From contig NZ_PDZC01000001.1 of assembly GCF_002743375.1 (NCBI RefSeq), forward strand, positions 620,001 through 684,000: a stretch of 64,000 nt of DNA. Direction: 5' to 3'. This DNA comes from Sporosarcina sp. P34 (GTDB lineage Bacteria; Bacillota; Bacilli; Bacillales_A; Planococcaceae). Below, piece by piece: positions 36,698 through 45,085 of this stretch. The number at the start of each line of letters is the position of its first letter. Position 1 is the first letter of the stretch. The notes below the pieces were generated by a model, which had not been told where the DNA came from, made no database searches, and was given only the letters and a program-made list of their open reading frames with translations. A program made the position numbers and the translations under genes.

Positions 36698-37888
36698 ATG
36701 ACGGGTCCGATCATCTCTAATCCACGAGTCATTATGCATCTTGATATGAACAGCTTCTTTGCCTCAGTTGAACAAGCTGCGAATCCTGCATTAAAAGGAA
36801 TTCCTCTGGCGGTCGCGGGCAACCCGAAAGAACGCAGAGGAATTCTCGTAACCTGTTCATATGAGGCAAGGGCATTTGGCGTTTACACGACGATGACGGT
36901 AGGGGAAGCGAAACGACTCTGCCCGAATTTAACGATCGTTCCGCCAAGACATGACCTATACAGACAAATGTCCCAATCGGTTTTTGATATTTTGCGAAGC
37001 TATACGGAATGGGTCGAACCTGTTTCCATTGATGAAGCGTATATCGATACGACCGATATTGGCGGTTTGACACGTGCGTACGACTTGGCGCTGGAAATTC
37101 AAATGCGTATTTTAGCAGAACTGGATCTACCTTGTTCGATTGGCATTGCACCGAATAAATTCCTTGCGAAAACAGCATCTGATTTTAAAAAACCAATGGG
37201 TATTACTATTTTACGTAAACGAGAAGTGCCGAATAAGTTGTGGCCGTTACCCGTCATTGAAATGCATGGCATCGGCAAACGGACGGAAGAGAAATTGCAT
37301 AGTAAAGGGATTAAGACGATAGGTGACTTGGCTACTGCCGAAAAAATCACGTTGGAAGCGTTGCTTGGTAAAAATGGCTTGCGCCTTAAACAACGGGCAA
37401 ACGGAATCGATACACGACCTGTCGATCCCGAAAGTGCGGAAGAACGTAAAAGTATTGGCAGCTCGACGACGTTGCCTGTTGATCTAACGGAACTAGAAGA
37501 TTGTATTCCGATTTTTGAACGGCTTGCGAAACGAGTAGCGGCACGACTGGAAACGAAACGGTTGGCCGGAATGACCATCAGTATTCAAATGCGCTATGCC
37601 GACTGGCAAAATGCCACAAGAAGTAGAACGCTCCAACAAGCCATCTATCTTGAGGAAGATATTACAGAAGTAGCCATTCAATTATTCCAGCAACACTGGG
37701 ACTACGAGCCCATTCGCTTGCTAGGCATTACGGCGACGAATGTCATGGAACGATCTGAAATGGTCAAGCAACTGACATTCGATAATTATGAGCAGCAACA
37801 AAAGGAATATGAAATGGATCAATTGATGTCGAGTCTGACGCAGCGTTTCGGAGATGGTATTATTAAAAAAGGATATACGAAGAAATAG
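36698..37888 (+). CDS. dinB: DNA polymerase IV (Y family)
   Basis: An error-prone translesion polymerase. The 396 residues include the palm motif MHLDMNSFFASVEQAANPALKG near 12-33, the catalytic SIDEAYIDTT near 110, the HhH thumb EMHGIGKRTEEKLHSKGIKTIGDLA near 185-208, and a C-terminal little finger. It corresponds to B. subtilis polY1 (yqjH) at the same place. I use ATG at 36698 with ATAGGTG before it; 14 additional N-terminal codons are open upstream but overlap the terminator. No SOS box was identified. Confidence 0.93.
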   Translation: MTGPIISNPRVIMHLDMNSFFASVEQAANPALKGIPLAVAGNPKERRGILVTCSYEARAFGVYTTMTVGEAKRLCPNLTIVPPRHDLYRQMSQSVFDILRSYTEWVEPVSIDEAYIDTTDIGGLTRAYDLALEIQMRILAELDLPCSIGIAPNKFLAKTASDFKKPMGITILRKREVPNKLWPLPVIEMHGIGKRTEEKLHSKGIKTIGDLATAEKITLEALLGKNGLRLKQRANGIDTRPVDPESAEERKSIGSSTTLPVDLTELEDCIPIFERLAKRVAARLETKRLAGMTISIQMRYADWQNATRSRTLQQAIYLEEDITEVAIQLFQQHWDYEPIRLLGITATNVMERSEMVKQLTFDNYEQQQKEYEMDQLMSSLTQRFGDGIIKKGYTKK

Positions 37889-37904
37889 CAAGGAGGCAAA
37901 GCAT

Positions 37905-38852
37905 GTGGATATAGAATTTCTTGGGACAGGTGCAGGGATGCCGTCAAAACAGCGCAATACATCCGCACTCGTCTTGGATTTGACAGATGAAAATAAAGAA
38001 AACTGGCTATTCGATTGTGGAGAAGCGACACAGCATCAATTGCTACACAGCGCGATCAAGCCGAAGAAGATTACGAAAATCTTCATTACCCATTTGCATG
38101 GCGACCATATTTTCGGCTTACCGGGATTTCTCAGCTCACGGGCATTTTTAGGTGGAGATGATCCAGTGGATATTTACGGTCCCGCAGGCTTAAAAGAGTG
38201 GCTACAGCACACCTATAAATTGACGGGAACGTATTTGCCTTACAAGTTGAATGTGCATGAAATCCACGATGGCTTGATTCTCGAGACAGATGAATTCAAA
38301 GTCTATGCCAAAGAAGTCCAACACGTCATTCAAAGTTTTGGCTTCCGTATTGAACAAAAAGAGTTACCAGGTACATTATTGATCGACAAAGCGATGGAAC
38401 AAGGCGTTCCGAAAGGTCCGCTGTTGCAACGGTTGAAAGACGGTTTTGACGTAGAGCTCGAAAATGGGCAGACAGTCTACAGTCAAGATGTTACGACAGA
38501 TAAGAAAAAAGGCTTCGTCATTACGGTCATTGGGGATACATCGTACTGCCAAGCTTCGGTTGAACTGGCACAAGACGCTGATATTTTGATTCACGAAGCG
38601 ACGTTTACGGATGAGTATGCAGCAGGCGCAAAAGAATTCGGTCATTCAACAATTGTCGAAGCAGCGACTATCGCGAAAGAAGCAAATGCGAAAAACCTTA
38701 TTGCCAACCATATAAGCTCACGTTTCATGCCAAGTGAAATGCCGGCTTTCTTAGCTGAAGGTACCGAAGTATTCGAGGCGATTTCAATTGCAGATGATTT
38801 TACGCGTTATCAGTGGAAACACGGAGAATTACTAAAGCTAGCGAAAAATTAA
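37905..38852 (+). CDS. rnz: Ribonuclease Z
   Basis: The tRNA 3'-processing endonuclease of the metallo-beta-lactamase fold. The 315 residues begin VDIEFLGTGAGMPSKQRNTSA, contain the zinc motif IFITHLHGDHIFGLPGFLSSR near 58-78 and the later ligands in VIGDTSYC and HEATF..H. I choose GTG at 37905 because a perfect AAGGAGG lies eight bases upstream; this overlaps nothing, while the longer frame from 37854 overlaps dinB. Confidence 0.95.
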   Translation: MDIEFLGTGAGMPSKQRNTSALVLDLTDENKENWLFDCGEATQHQLLHSAIKPKKITKIFITHLHGDHIFGLPGFLSSRAFLGGDDPVDIYGPAGLKEWLQHTYKLTGTYLPYKLNVHEIHDGLILETDEFKVYAKEVQHVIQSFGFRIEQKELPGTLLIDKAMEQGVPKGPLLQRLKDGFDVELENGQTVYSQDVTTDKKKGFVITVIGDTSYCQASVELAQDADILIHEATFTDEYAAGAKEFGHSTIVEAATIAKEANAKNLIANHISSRFMPSEMPAFLAEGTEVFEAISIADDFTRYQWKHGELLKLAKN

Positions 38853-38926
38853 AGGGCTATCCAAGAAGTCGCCATCCCAGTGACTTTTTGTGATCGGCCT
38901 TTTTTTGATTGATGTAAATGTATTAA

Positions 38927-39225
38927 AGCTCTATGTTACTGCGTATCCGCTCTATAAAGGGACTTGAGCGCTCTATCGCGCTTCATGAACGCTCTATCGT
39001 GTATCCCAGGCGCTCTATACAGCTTCATAAACGCTCTATCGGACATCCCAGGCGCTCTATCCGATCTCATAAACGCTCTATCGGGCATCCCAGGCGCTCT
39101 ATACAGCTTCATAAACGCTCTATCGGACATCCCAGGTGCTCTATCCGATCTCATAAACGCTCTATCGGGCATCCCAGGCGCTCTATCTAGCCCCGCAACC
39201 GCTCATAACGCTCCTTATTCCGCTC
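38927..39225 (-). repeat. 21-bp phased GAGCG array, copy 4 (longest)
   Basis: Read on the plus strand as CGCTC. GCTC lies at 38928, 38949, 38970, 38991, 39012, 39033, 39054, 39075, 39096, 39117, 39138, 39159, 39180, 39201 and 39222: fifteen units with fourteen exact 21-base steps. Inner units read CGCTCTAT plus 13 bases. 39011-39094 and 39095-39178 are two 84-bp copies differing at one base. ORFs with a seven-residue period open in several frames on both strands, a by-product of the period. It sits between convergent rnz and proC. Confidence 0.92.
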
Positions 39226-39230
39226 AGTAA

Positions 39231-39266
39231 AAAAAGACGCTCGGAGAAATTATTTCCCGAAGCGTC
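39231..39266 (-). terminator. Terminator of proC
   Basis: On the minus strand GACGCT-CGG and CCG-AGCGTC arms, with inner GAAAT/ATTTC pairing, then T6. Confidence 0.85.
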
Positions 39267-39277
39267 GTATACCAATA

Positions 39278-40087
39278 TTATTTCACAGCGCCCAATTGAC
39301 GTGAACGGTGTTCCGCACTAATCAAGCAATCCGAAATAATGGTCTTGAAGTTGTGGTCTTCTAGCGATCGCAACCCGGCTGCTGTCGTACCGCCAGGGCT
39401 CGTTACATTTTCGCGTAATATACTAGGCTCTTCGCCAGTTATCTTCAACATGGACGCAGCACCGTAGATCGTTTGAACGATCAATTCACGTGCATCCGCT
39501 GAATTTAGGCCTTGCGCAACCGCTGCTTCTTCCATCGCTTCTACTAAATAGTAGATATACGCAGGACCGCTACCTGAAAGGGCTGTGACCGCATGCAAAT
39601 CATCTTCTTCGACGACTTTGACAATACCGATTGCACTCAGCAAGCTCAAAATGGATTGTTGCATTCTTTCTGAAACCTTATCATTAAACGCAATCCCACT
39701 CGCTGATTTTCCAATGGTCGCAGAAGTATTCGGCATCGAGCGTGCAATCGGACGTTTGCCGAGTCCACTCTCAAATGTATCAATCGAAATTCCCGCGATA
39801 ACAGAGAGAACCGTCGTATCTTCCCCAAGGTAGGGTGCAATATCGTCCATCACTTTCTCTACATCTTTCGGCTTGGTTGCGAGCACGACTAAGTCGACTT
39901 TTTTAATGAAATCACGGTCTTCACATACTTTCGTAATACCGTAACGCGACTCTAGTTCATCTAAACGTTCTGCATCTGAACGATTCATGACATAGACATT
40001 TTCTTCATATATGACGCGTTTCTTAATAATTCCTGCAATAATTGCTTCTGCCATTTGACCGGCACCTACAAATAAAATCTTTTCCAT
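39278..40087 (-). CDS. proC: Pyrroline-5-carboxylate reductase
   Basis: The last step of proline synthesis, NADPH-dependent. The 269 residues start MEKILFVGAGQMAEAIIAGI (Rossmann glycine motif), with VVLATKPKDV near 68, RSMPNTSATIGKSASGI near 118 and the C-terminal signature LSGSGPAYIYYLVEAM...TSPGGTTAAGLRSLE. Start 40087 has GGGAGG nine bases before it; an ATG three codons earlier is too close to that site. It corresponds to B. subtilis proI. A T-box leader upstream indicates control by uncharged tRNA-Pro. Confidence 0.96.
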   Translation of the reverse strand: MEKILFVGAGQMAEAIIAGIIKKRVIYEENVYVMNRSDAERLDELESRYGITKVCEDRDFIKKVDLVVLATKPKDVEKVMDDIAPYLGEDTTVLSVIAGISIDTFESGLGKRPIARSMPNTSATIGKSASGIAFNDKVSERMQQSILSLLSAIGIVKVVEEDDLHAVTALSGSGPAYIYYLVEAMEEAAVAQGLNSADARELIVQTIYGAASMLKITGEEPSILRENVTSPGGTTAAGLRSLEDHNFKTIISDCLISAEHRSRQLGAVK

Positions 40088-40106
40088 GTCTAACATCCTC
40101 CCAAAA

Positions 40107-40350
40107 ATAAAAAAACGCTCCCGTCCTATGTTTCAGGACGAAAACGCTCGGTTTCCGCGGTGCCACCTAAATTTGCTGTTTACGACAGCACAACTTCGAG
40201 TCTTCTTTATCGCAGAAGGTACGGTCGTGTTTCCACGACAGCTCGGAAGGAGGTTCGAAGGGGAGTGGGATACATGACTTGCAGCCTCGGCCATGCTCTC
40301 TTCTATCCGTCACCCGTCTACTGATCTTCCTCAATGCCTTTTTCATACTA
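40107..40350 (-). promoter_or_regulatory. T-box riboswitch of proC
   Basis: On the minus strand the conserved T-box TAGGTGGCACCGCGG (40155-40169) precedes a terminator hairpin with arms around CGTCCT/AGGACG and T7 (40107-40149). Stem I features AGAGAGC and GCCGAGGCTGCAAG are seen near 40276-40302. A GAA-CCT-CC segment at 40249-40256 offers a CCT proline specifier, which suits the downstream gene; the exact specifier is my inference. Confidence 0.9.
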
Positions 40351-40394
40351 TTTCCATGATTATGTCATGTACTAAATGAAATGTCAAACGACCG

Positions 40395-41501
40395 TTAGCT
40401 GCCGATGAATAAGTAGATGATGAATAAAACGATCAAAATTGAGATGACCAACGAAACGATCTTCATCGCGCTCAGGGGATAATTTCCGGATACTTTCCCC
40501 GTTTGCCCATTGACGATGAATTGATAGACTTTTTCCTTGAAATGAAAGGAAGAAATCCAAATCGGCAATAAAATATGTTTATATGTAATATCGGTATAAT
40601 CTGTTGAGACATTGACCACTTGTACGATATCTCCAGCTACGCTACCCTCGATTCCGTTGACGATCCCTCTGGTCATCACGTCTTTTGCTTGTGCAAATCC
40701 TTGTTGTAACGAAACGGAATAGCGCTCAGCAAGGAAGCCAGACATGTATTCCACTTTATAATCGGTCAGACTCGTTAATTGGAAAGGCTGTACTTTCTGC
40801 AATAATTTTGGATCGACTGTGCTGGATGCTTTGATTAGAACGTCATCAAAGAACTCACGATAAGTACCGCTTTCCTGATGCCAACGGATTTTTTGCACTT
40901 GCTCGGTCACTTGTCTCGCCTTACCATCCTCATAGACCGTCCGTGTTTCGGTGACATAATAGTAATTCCCGACACGTACGACATAGTGTGACTGTGTCTG
41001 ACTATCATACGTCCAGTAAGGTAAATAAGCGCCGGATAGTTTATTCATTCGATAATTCTTCTTCAATTCGTTCGGTGCGAAGAAGTGCCCTTTAATCCAG
41101 TCCTTGAACTTCGCCTGTGCTTGTGCCTCCGAAACTTGAAACGGAATCAATAACCCCGGTTGTATACCGGCGTCATGATTCGTAATCGATATGTGTGAAG
41201 ATCCGCAAAATGAACAGAAATCTGCGACAATATGTGCGTCCAATACGGATTCTGCTCCACAACTGCTACAGGAAAAAACACGTTTCTCTTCATTCCATAG
41301 ATGTTGAAGATTATTTCCCGCTTCCTTAAAATCCAGTTCCACATGGTGGTCGAACGTTGCTTCGATTGGCATTTCGTGACTACAGAATGGACATTTTAAG
41401 CCGCGTGTTTCCGGATGATATTCTGTGTTGCCGCCACAAGAAGGGCATTTGATATTTTCAGTATCTTCTACAACTGTGTGTTGTTCATCAAATGAAGTCA
41501 A
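40395..41501 (-). CDS. Zinc-ribbon membrane protein, YdjG-like
   Basis: A 368-residue protein with two N-terminal zinc ribbons (CPSCGGNTEYHPETRGLKCPFC near 19-40 and CSSCG...CSFCG near 78-100), a cytosolic middle domain and one C-terminal membrane helix (about 344-365). The build resembles B. subtilis YdjG, a membrane anchor in the PspA-YdjGHI envelope-stress system. TTG start at 41501 after GTGAGGGA on the minus strand. It lies ten bases behind the SPFH gene, so the two form an operon. Confidence 0.75.
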   Translation of the reverse strand: MTSFDEQHTVVEDTENIKCPSCGGNTEYHPETRGLKCPFCSHEMPIEATFDHHVELDFKEAGNNLQHLWNEEKRVFSCSSCGAESVLDAHIVADFCSFCGSSHISITNHDAGIQPGLLIPFQVSEAQAQAKFKDWIKGHFFAPNELKKNYRMNKLSGAYLPYWTYDSQTQSHYVVRVGNYYYVTETRTVYEDGKARQVTEQVQKIRWHQESGTYREFFDDVLIKASSTVDPKLLQKVQPFQLTSLTDYKVEYMSGFLAERYSVSLQQGFAQAKDVMTRGIVNGIEGSVAGDIVQVVNVSTDYTDITYKHILLPIWISSFHFKEKVYQFIVNGQTGKVSGNYPLSAMKIVSLVISILIVLFIIYLFIGS

Positions 41502-41511
41502 TGTCCATCCC

Positions 41512-42651
41512 TCACTTTTCGTCTAACGTCTCACCACATTCTGCGCAGAATTTTGCACCCGGCAGATTGGCATGGGAGCAAGCGGGACATTTTTTCTCGG
41601 TGGCTTGAGATGTACCGCAGTGACTGCAGAACTTCGCGTCTTTTGGAATCAAAGTTTCACATGTAACGCATGGTATTTTATCCGCTTCAACTGATTTTCC
41701 ACATTGACCGCAGAACTTGGCATCGGCGTTGATCGTGGCCTGACAATGTGGACAGGATTTCGTTGCAACTTGTGCTTGAGGTTGCTGCGGTTGGTTCTGA
41801 TTCATCGCATTTGCCATGACTTGACCCATGCCCATACCAGCCCCCATCCCGACACCTGCGCCCGCCATGCCACCTTCGTTCTGTGCTGCATCGCGCATCG
41901 CTTCAGCCGCCTGATATTGCTGATAGTGCTGCATATTACCGAGCACGCCCATAGAGGTACGTTTGTCCATCGCTTCTTCTACTTCTTTTGGTAGCGACAA
42001 ATTTTCAATATAGAGTGAGGTGATCTCGAAACCGAATGCAGCGAAACGAGACAACATCTTCTCTTTACCTTTTTCGCTTAATTCGTCGTAATGCATCGAT
42101 AGATCAAGCGCAGGTATTTGTGATTCTGCGAATAAATCGGATAATCCAGAAATGATCATTTTCTTTAGATGACCTTCGACGGAATTCGTGTCATATGAAC
42201 TGTTCGTTCCAAATAGTTCCCGCAAAAATACGGTAGGATCTGCTACGCGATACGAATAAATTCCGTAACCACGAAGACGGATCATGCCGAAATCTGGGTC
42301 ACGCATCATAATGGGGTTCGATGTGCCCCATTTTTGATTGATGAATTGCTTTGTATTAATAAAATATACTTCCGCTTTAAATGGTGAATCAAAGCCGTAT
42401 TTCCACGATTTCAATTTTGTCAGGATGGGCATATTCTGCGTATACAAAATATGACGTCCCGGTCCAAATACGTCCGCAATTTCCCCTTCGTTGACGAAGA
42501 TCGCGACTTGCGACTCCCTAACCGTCAGCTCTGCCCCCATTTTAATTTCATTATTATGCACGGGAAATTGATAAACTAACGTATTGGTATCCTGTGCTTG
42601 CCACTCGATTACTTCGATAAATTGGTTTTTGAACATATTAAAAAATCCCAT
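41512..42651 (-). CDS. ydjI: SPFH-domain protein with triple zinc ribbon, YdjI-like
   Basis: The 379 residues comprise an SPFH/virion-core-like domain (about 1-235; VRESQVAIFVNEGEIADVFGPGRHIL), a coiled, Gly/Met-rich linker (about 250-295) and three C-terminal zinc ribbons (CPHCQATINADAKFCGQCG, CVTCETLIPKDAKFCSHCG, CPACSHANLPGAKFCAECG). YdjI in B. subtilis works with PspA, YdjG and YdjH at the membrane under envelope stress. The ATG at 42651 is preceded by TTGGAGGG; one two codons earlier is possible. No pspA or ydjH gene is found beside it. Confidence 0.82.
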   Translation of the reverse strand: MGFFNMFKNQFIEVIEWQAQDTNTLVYQFPVHNNEIKMGAELTVRESQVAIFVNEGEIADVFGPGRHILYTQNMPILTKLKSWKYGFDSPFKAEVYFINTKQFINQKWGTSNPIMMRDPDFGMIRLRGYGIYSYRVADPTVFLRELFGTNSSYDTNSVEGHLKKMIISGLSDLFAESQIPALDLSMHYDELSEKGKEKMLSRFAAFGFEITSLYIENLSLPKEVEEAMDKRTSMGVLGNMQHYQQYQAAEAMRDAAQNEGGMAGAGVGMGAGMGMGQVMANAMNQNQPQQPQAQVATKSCPHCQATINADAKFCGQCGKSVEADKIPCVTCETLIPKDAKFCSHCGTSQATEKKCPACSHANLPGAKFCAECGETLDEK

Positions 42652-42842
42652 TTTCATCCCTCCAACTCGACATCATGATGTCTATCATGCGATTTCCTGT
42701 AGTATACCATACGAAGAATAGACAAAATGGTTTCATTTTAGATGAAATATCTTTCGGTAAATGACCAATCAACGCGTGACGCACATGGAAATAAAGAGTA
42801 CAATAGACTGAACAGTCATTCATTTAATAGGGGGAACAGAAA

Positions 42843-43784
42843 ATGATCACAAAAATGAGTACGCCTACGCCATTTGCGGTAGGTGACGTGAACTGCTTTT
42901 TACTAAAAGGCGACACGCTAACATTGGTAGACGCGGCAACAAAAACGCCAGAAGCGCGTGAAGTGTTGCAGATGAAATTAAAAGAACTGGGCTATACGTT
43001 TCATGATATAGAGCAAGTTTTCGTCACGCATCACCATCCCGATCATTGCGGATTGATCGAGATGTTTGACCGCGCGGAAATCCTCGGTCATCCGTATTTA
43101 AACTTCTGGCTATCACGCGATGCAGAGTTTATGGATCGTCATGACCGCTTCTATGAACAATCATTAATAGAAGAAGGTGTGCCCGAGCAATATTTTAAGT
43201 GGGTAAAACGTTTCCGTCGATCAGTCGATTTGATGGGAGGGCGTCCCGTTGATCGCATGATGAATGAAGGGGACGATCTGCCAGGACATCCAGGCTGGAA
43301 AATCCAAGAGTCTTTAGGTCACGCACAAAGTCATTTATCGTTATTCAATGAAAGAGAAGGCATTCTAATCGGTGGCGATTTGTTGCTAGAAAAAGTGTCA
43401 TCCAATCCATTAATTGAGCCACCGTTTAAGAAAGAGCACGGACGTCCGAAATCATTGCTTCAATACAATGCATCACTACAACGTTTGTTGGATTTACCGG
43501 TGTCACTCGTGTACGGAGGTCATGGCGGAGAGATTACCAATGCTCATGAACTGATAACTGAACGCTTGGCGAAACAGCATGATCGCGCCATGAAAGTTCT
43601 CGCTATGTTAGATGAATCGAAGACGGTCTTTGACGTAACGAAACTACTATTCCCGGCAGTTTATGAAAAAGAGTTGGGACTGACGCTGTCTGAAACGATC
43701 GGGCAGCTAGATTATTTAGTGGCGGCAGAATTAATTTCTGAAACGGTCGATTCAGCAGGAGTCCATCAGTATGTCCGTCTCTAA
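42843..43784 (+). CDS. yqjP: Metallo-beta-lactamase-fold hydrolase (YqjP-like)
   Basis: A 313-residue hydrolase with the dizinc motif VTHHHPDHCGLIEMF near 60-74, further metal ligands in LGHAQSHLSLF near 160 and GGDLLLEK near 178, and a C-terminal helical/winged extension of about 90 residues (LAKQHDRAMKVL...). Substrate unknown; in this family thioesters and lactones are common. Ribosome-binding site TAGGGGGAAC. It overlaps the following SDR gene by 14 bases, as in B. subtilis yqjP-yqjQ, so the two enzymes probably act in one pathway. Confidence 0.85.
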   Translation: MITKMSTPTPFAVGDVNCFLLKGDTLTLVDAATKTPEAREVLQMKLKELGYTFHDIEQVFVTHHHPDHCGLIEMFDRAEILGHPYLNFWLSRDAEFMDRHDRFYEQSLIEEGVPEQYFKWVKRFRRSVDLMGGRPVDRMMNEGDDLPGHPGWKIQESLGHAQSHLSLFNEREGILIGGDLLLEKVSSNPLIEPPFKKEHGRPKSLLQYNASLQRLLDLPVSLVYGGHGGEITNAHELITERLAKQHDRAMKVLAMLDESKTVFDVTKLLFPAVYEKELGLTLSETIGQLDYLVAAELISETVDSAGVHQYVRL

Positions 43785-44526
43785 ATCTGTGCTGATCACA
43801 GGAGCGACGAGTGGAATTGGGTTTGAACTAGCAAAACGTTTGGCGATGTTGAATGATTATCGTGTGATCGCGACAGGTCGCAATGCGAAAGCGTTAGAAG
43901 AGTTGCGCGATCTTGGGGTGGAAGGATACTGTGCCGATTTGCGAGACACGAAGCAGCTTGATTGGCTAGTATCTTGCATTGGAACACCTGACCTCATCGT
44001 ATTTTCTGCTGGAGTAGGGAAGTTCCATTTAGCCCATGAGACAACCGATGAAGACATGGTTGCGATGCTCGAGACCAATGTACTCGTGCCGATGCAACTA
44101 ACCGCGCGTGTAGTACCTGAAATGATCGAACGAAAGCATGGACATCTCGTCTATATCGGTTCACAGGCAGGGAAAGTAGCAACACCAAAAACATCAGTCT
44201 ATGCCGCAACGAAACACGCGTTAATTGGCTATACGAATGCCGTACGTATGGAAGTCGCACCCTATGACGTCGATGTATCCGTCATCCATCCAGGGCCGAT
44301 CGATACACCGTTTATCGAGCTCGCAGACGTCACTGGTGGCTACAAACAAGCAATGGGTAGCCAGTTGTTGACGGTGGATACGGTGGTGCGCGCTGTTATG
44401 GAAACCATCGAACGACCTAGACGCGAAGTGAACTTGCCAAAAATCACAGGTCTGACAAGCAGGCTGTATGCGTTGGCACCTAGTATAGTAGAAACCATTG
44501 GGAAGCCATTTTTCTATAAGAAGTAA
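43771..44526 (+). CDS. yqjQ: Short-chain dehydrogenase/reductase (YqjQ-like)
   Basis: A classical SDR of 251 residues: cofactor motif LITGATSGIGFELAKRLA near 7-24, Ser in YIGSQAGKVATPKTS, and catalytic YAATKHAL near 147 (Tyr-X3-Lys). The Arg in ATGRNAKALEEL suggests NADPH preference, which is an inference. Translation is coupled to yqjP through a 14-base overlap. Substrate not identifiable. Confidence 0.88.
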   Translation: MSVSKSVLITGATSGIGFELAKRLAMLNDYRVIATGRNAKALEELRDLGVEGYCADLRDTKQLDWLVSCIGTPDLIVFSAGVGKFHLAHETTDEDMVAMLETNVLVPMQLTARVVPEMIERKHGHLVYIGSQAGKVATPKTSVYAATKHALIGYTNAVRMEVAPYDVDVSVIHPGPIDTPFIELADVTGGYKQAMGSQLLTVDTVVRAVMETIERPRREVNLPKITGLTSRLYALAPSIVETIGKPFFYKK

Positions 44527-44538
44527 GCGGATATGTAT

Positions 44539-44591
44539 AACGCTATTGCTAGAAGTCGTGACAATACGACTTTTGGCGACAGCGCTTTTTG
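44539..44591 (+). terminator. Terminator after yqjP-yqjQ
   Basis: A branched or interrupted stem: ACGCT..TTGC with its complement CGAC AGCGCT at the base, and AGTCGT/ACGACT near the tip, followed by T5. Confidence 0.65.
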
Positions 44592-44706
44592 TAATGGGGG
44601 AATAAAATAGATGATACTACCGGACCCACTATAAAGTTGGCGGATGACTCCTGCGTTTGGTTAGTAGGTATTCTTTACATGTAAAATTATCTAGAAGAAT
44701 AAACTA

Positions 44707-44831
44707 GTTGATCTTCGTTTCAGGCGGCGACTCCAGCGGGAACAGCGCGAGCTGAAAGCCCCGCAGGAACAAAGTGACGAGGAGATTGAAGCCGTGCCCG
44801 CGGAAAGCGTCCGCCTGGAGCGTCGATCAAC
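44707..44831. repeat. Dispersed intergenic repeat with inverted ends
   Basis: A GC-rich block in an AT-rich gap. The ends GTTGATC...AGGCGG and CCGCCT...GATCAAC are inverted copies, and inner CCTGCGGGGC-like and GCGGAAAGCGTCCGCCTGGAGCG blocks repeat the theme. From memory this matches a repeat common in Bacillales intergenic regions. A decayed relative lies near 393-416. The rest of the 44592-45085 gap shows no gene; it presumably carries the promoter of the next gene. Confidence 0.75.
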
Positions 44832-45085
44832 GGTGCCATCCCGCTCCCTTTTCACATCGAGTTTAAAATAACATTATTATGTAAACAAGAATACGCTTCA
44901 AATAAAGAAGTTGGAATATTCTATCATGAATGCTATAGTGTACATACTAGAGTTCACATAGTAGACATAAATTACATATCTCAGACATGTTGCCAAGACT
45001 ACTAAGATAAAACACCCTGACGCCATTCTGAGTGAATTCTTTCACAGTGAATTTCTTTATGAACGGAGGAAAGGGTGAGATTCGT

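Noticed and set aside
36732..37178. 148-codon minus-strand ORF inside dinB
   Set aside because: Antisense shadow; dinB motifs on the plus strand are unambiguous.
38927..39225. CRISPR array
   Set aside because: Repeats are only about 8 conserved bases with 13-base intervals; spacers are themselves repeated and no cas genes are in the window.
41704..41994. 96-codon Cys/His-rich plus-strand ORF
   Set aside because: The Cys/His richness arises from the antisense of the zinc ribbons and the Gly/Met linker of the SPFH gene.
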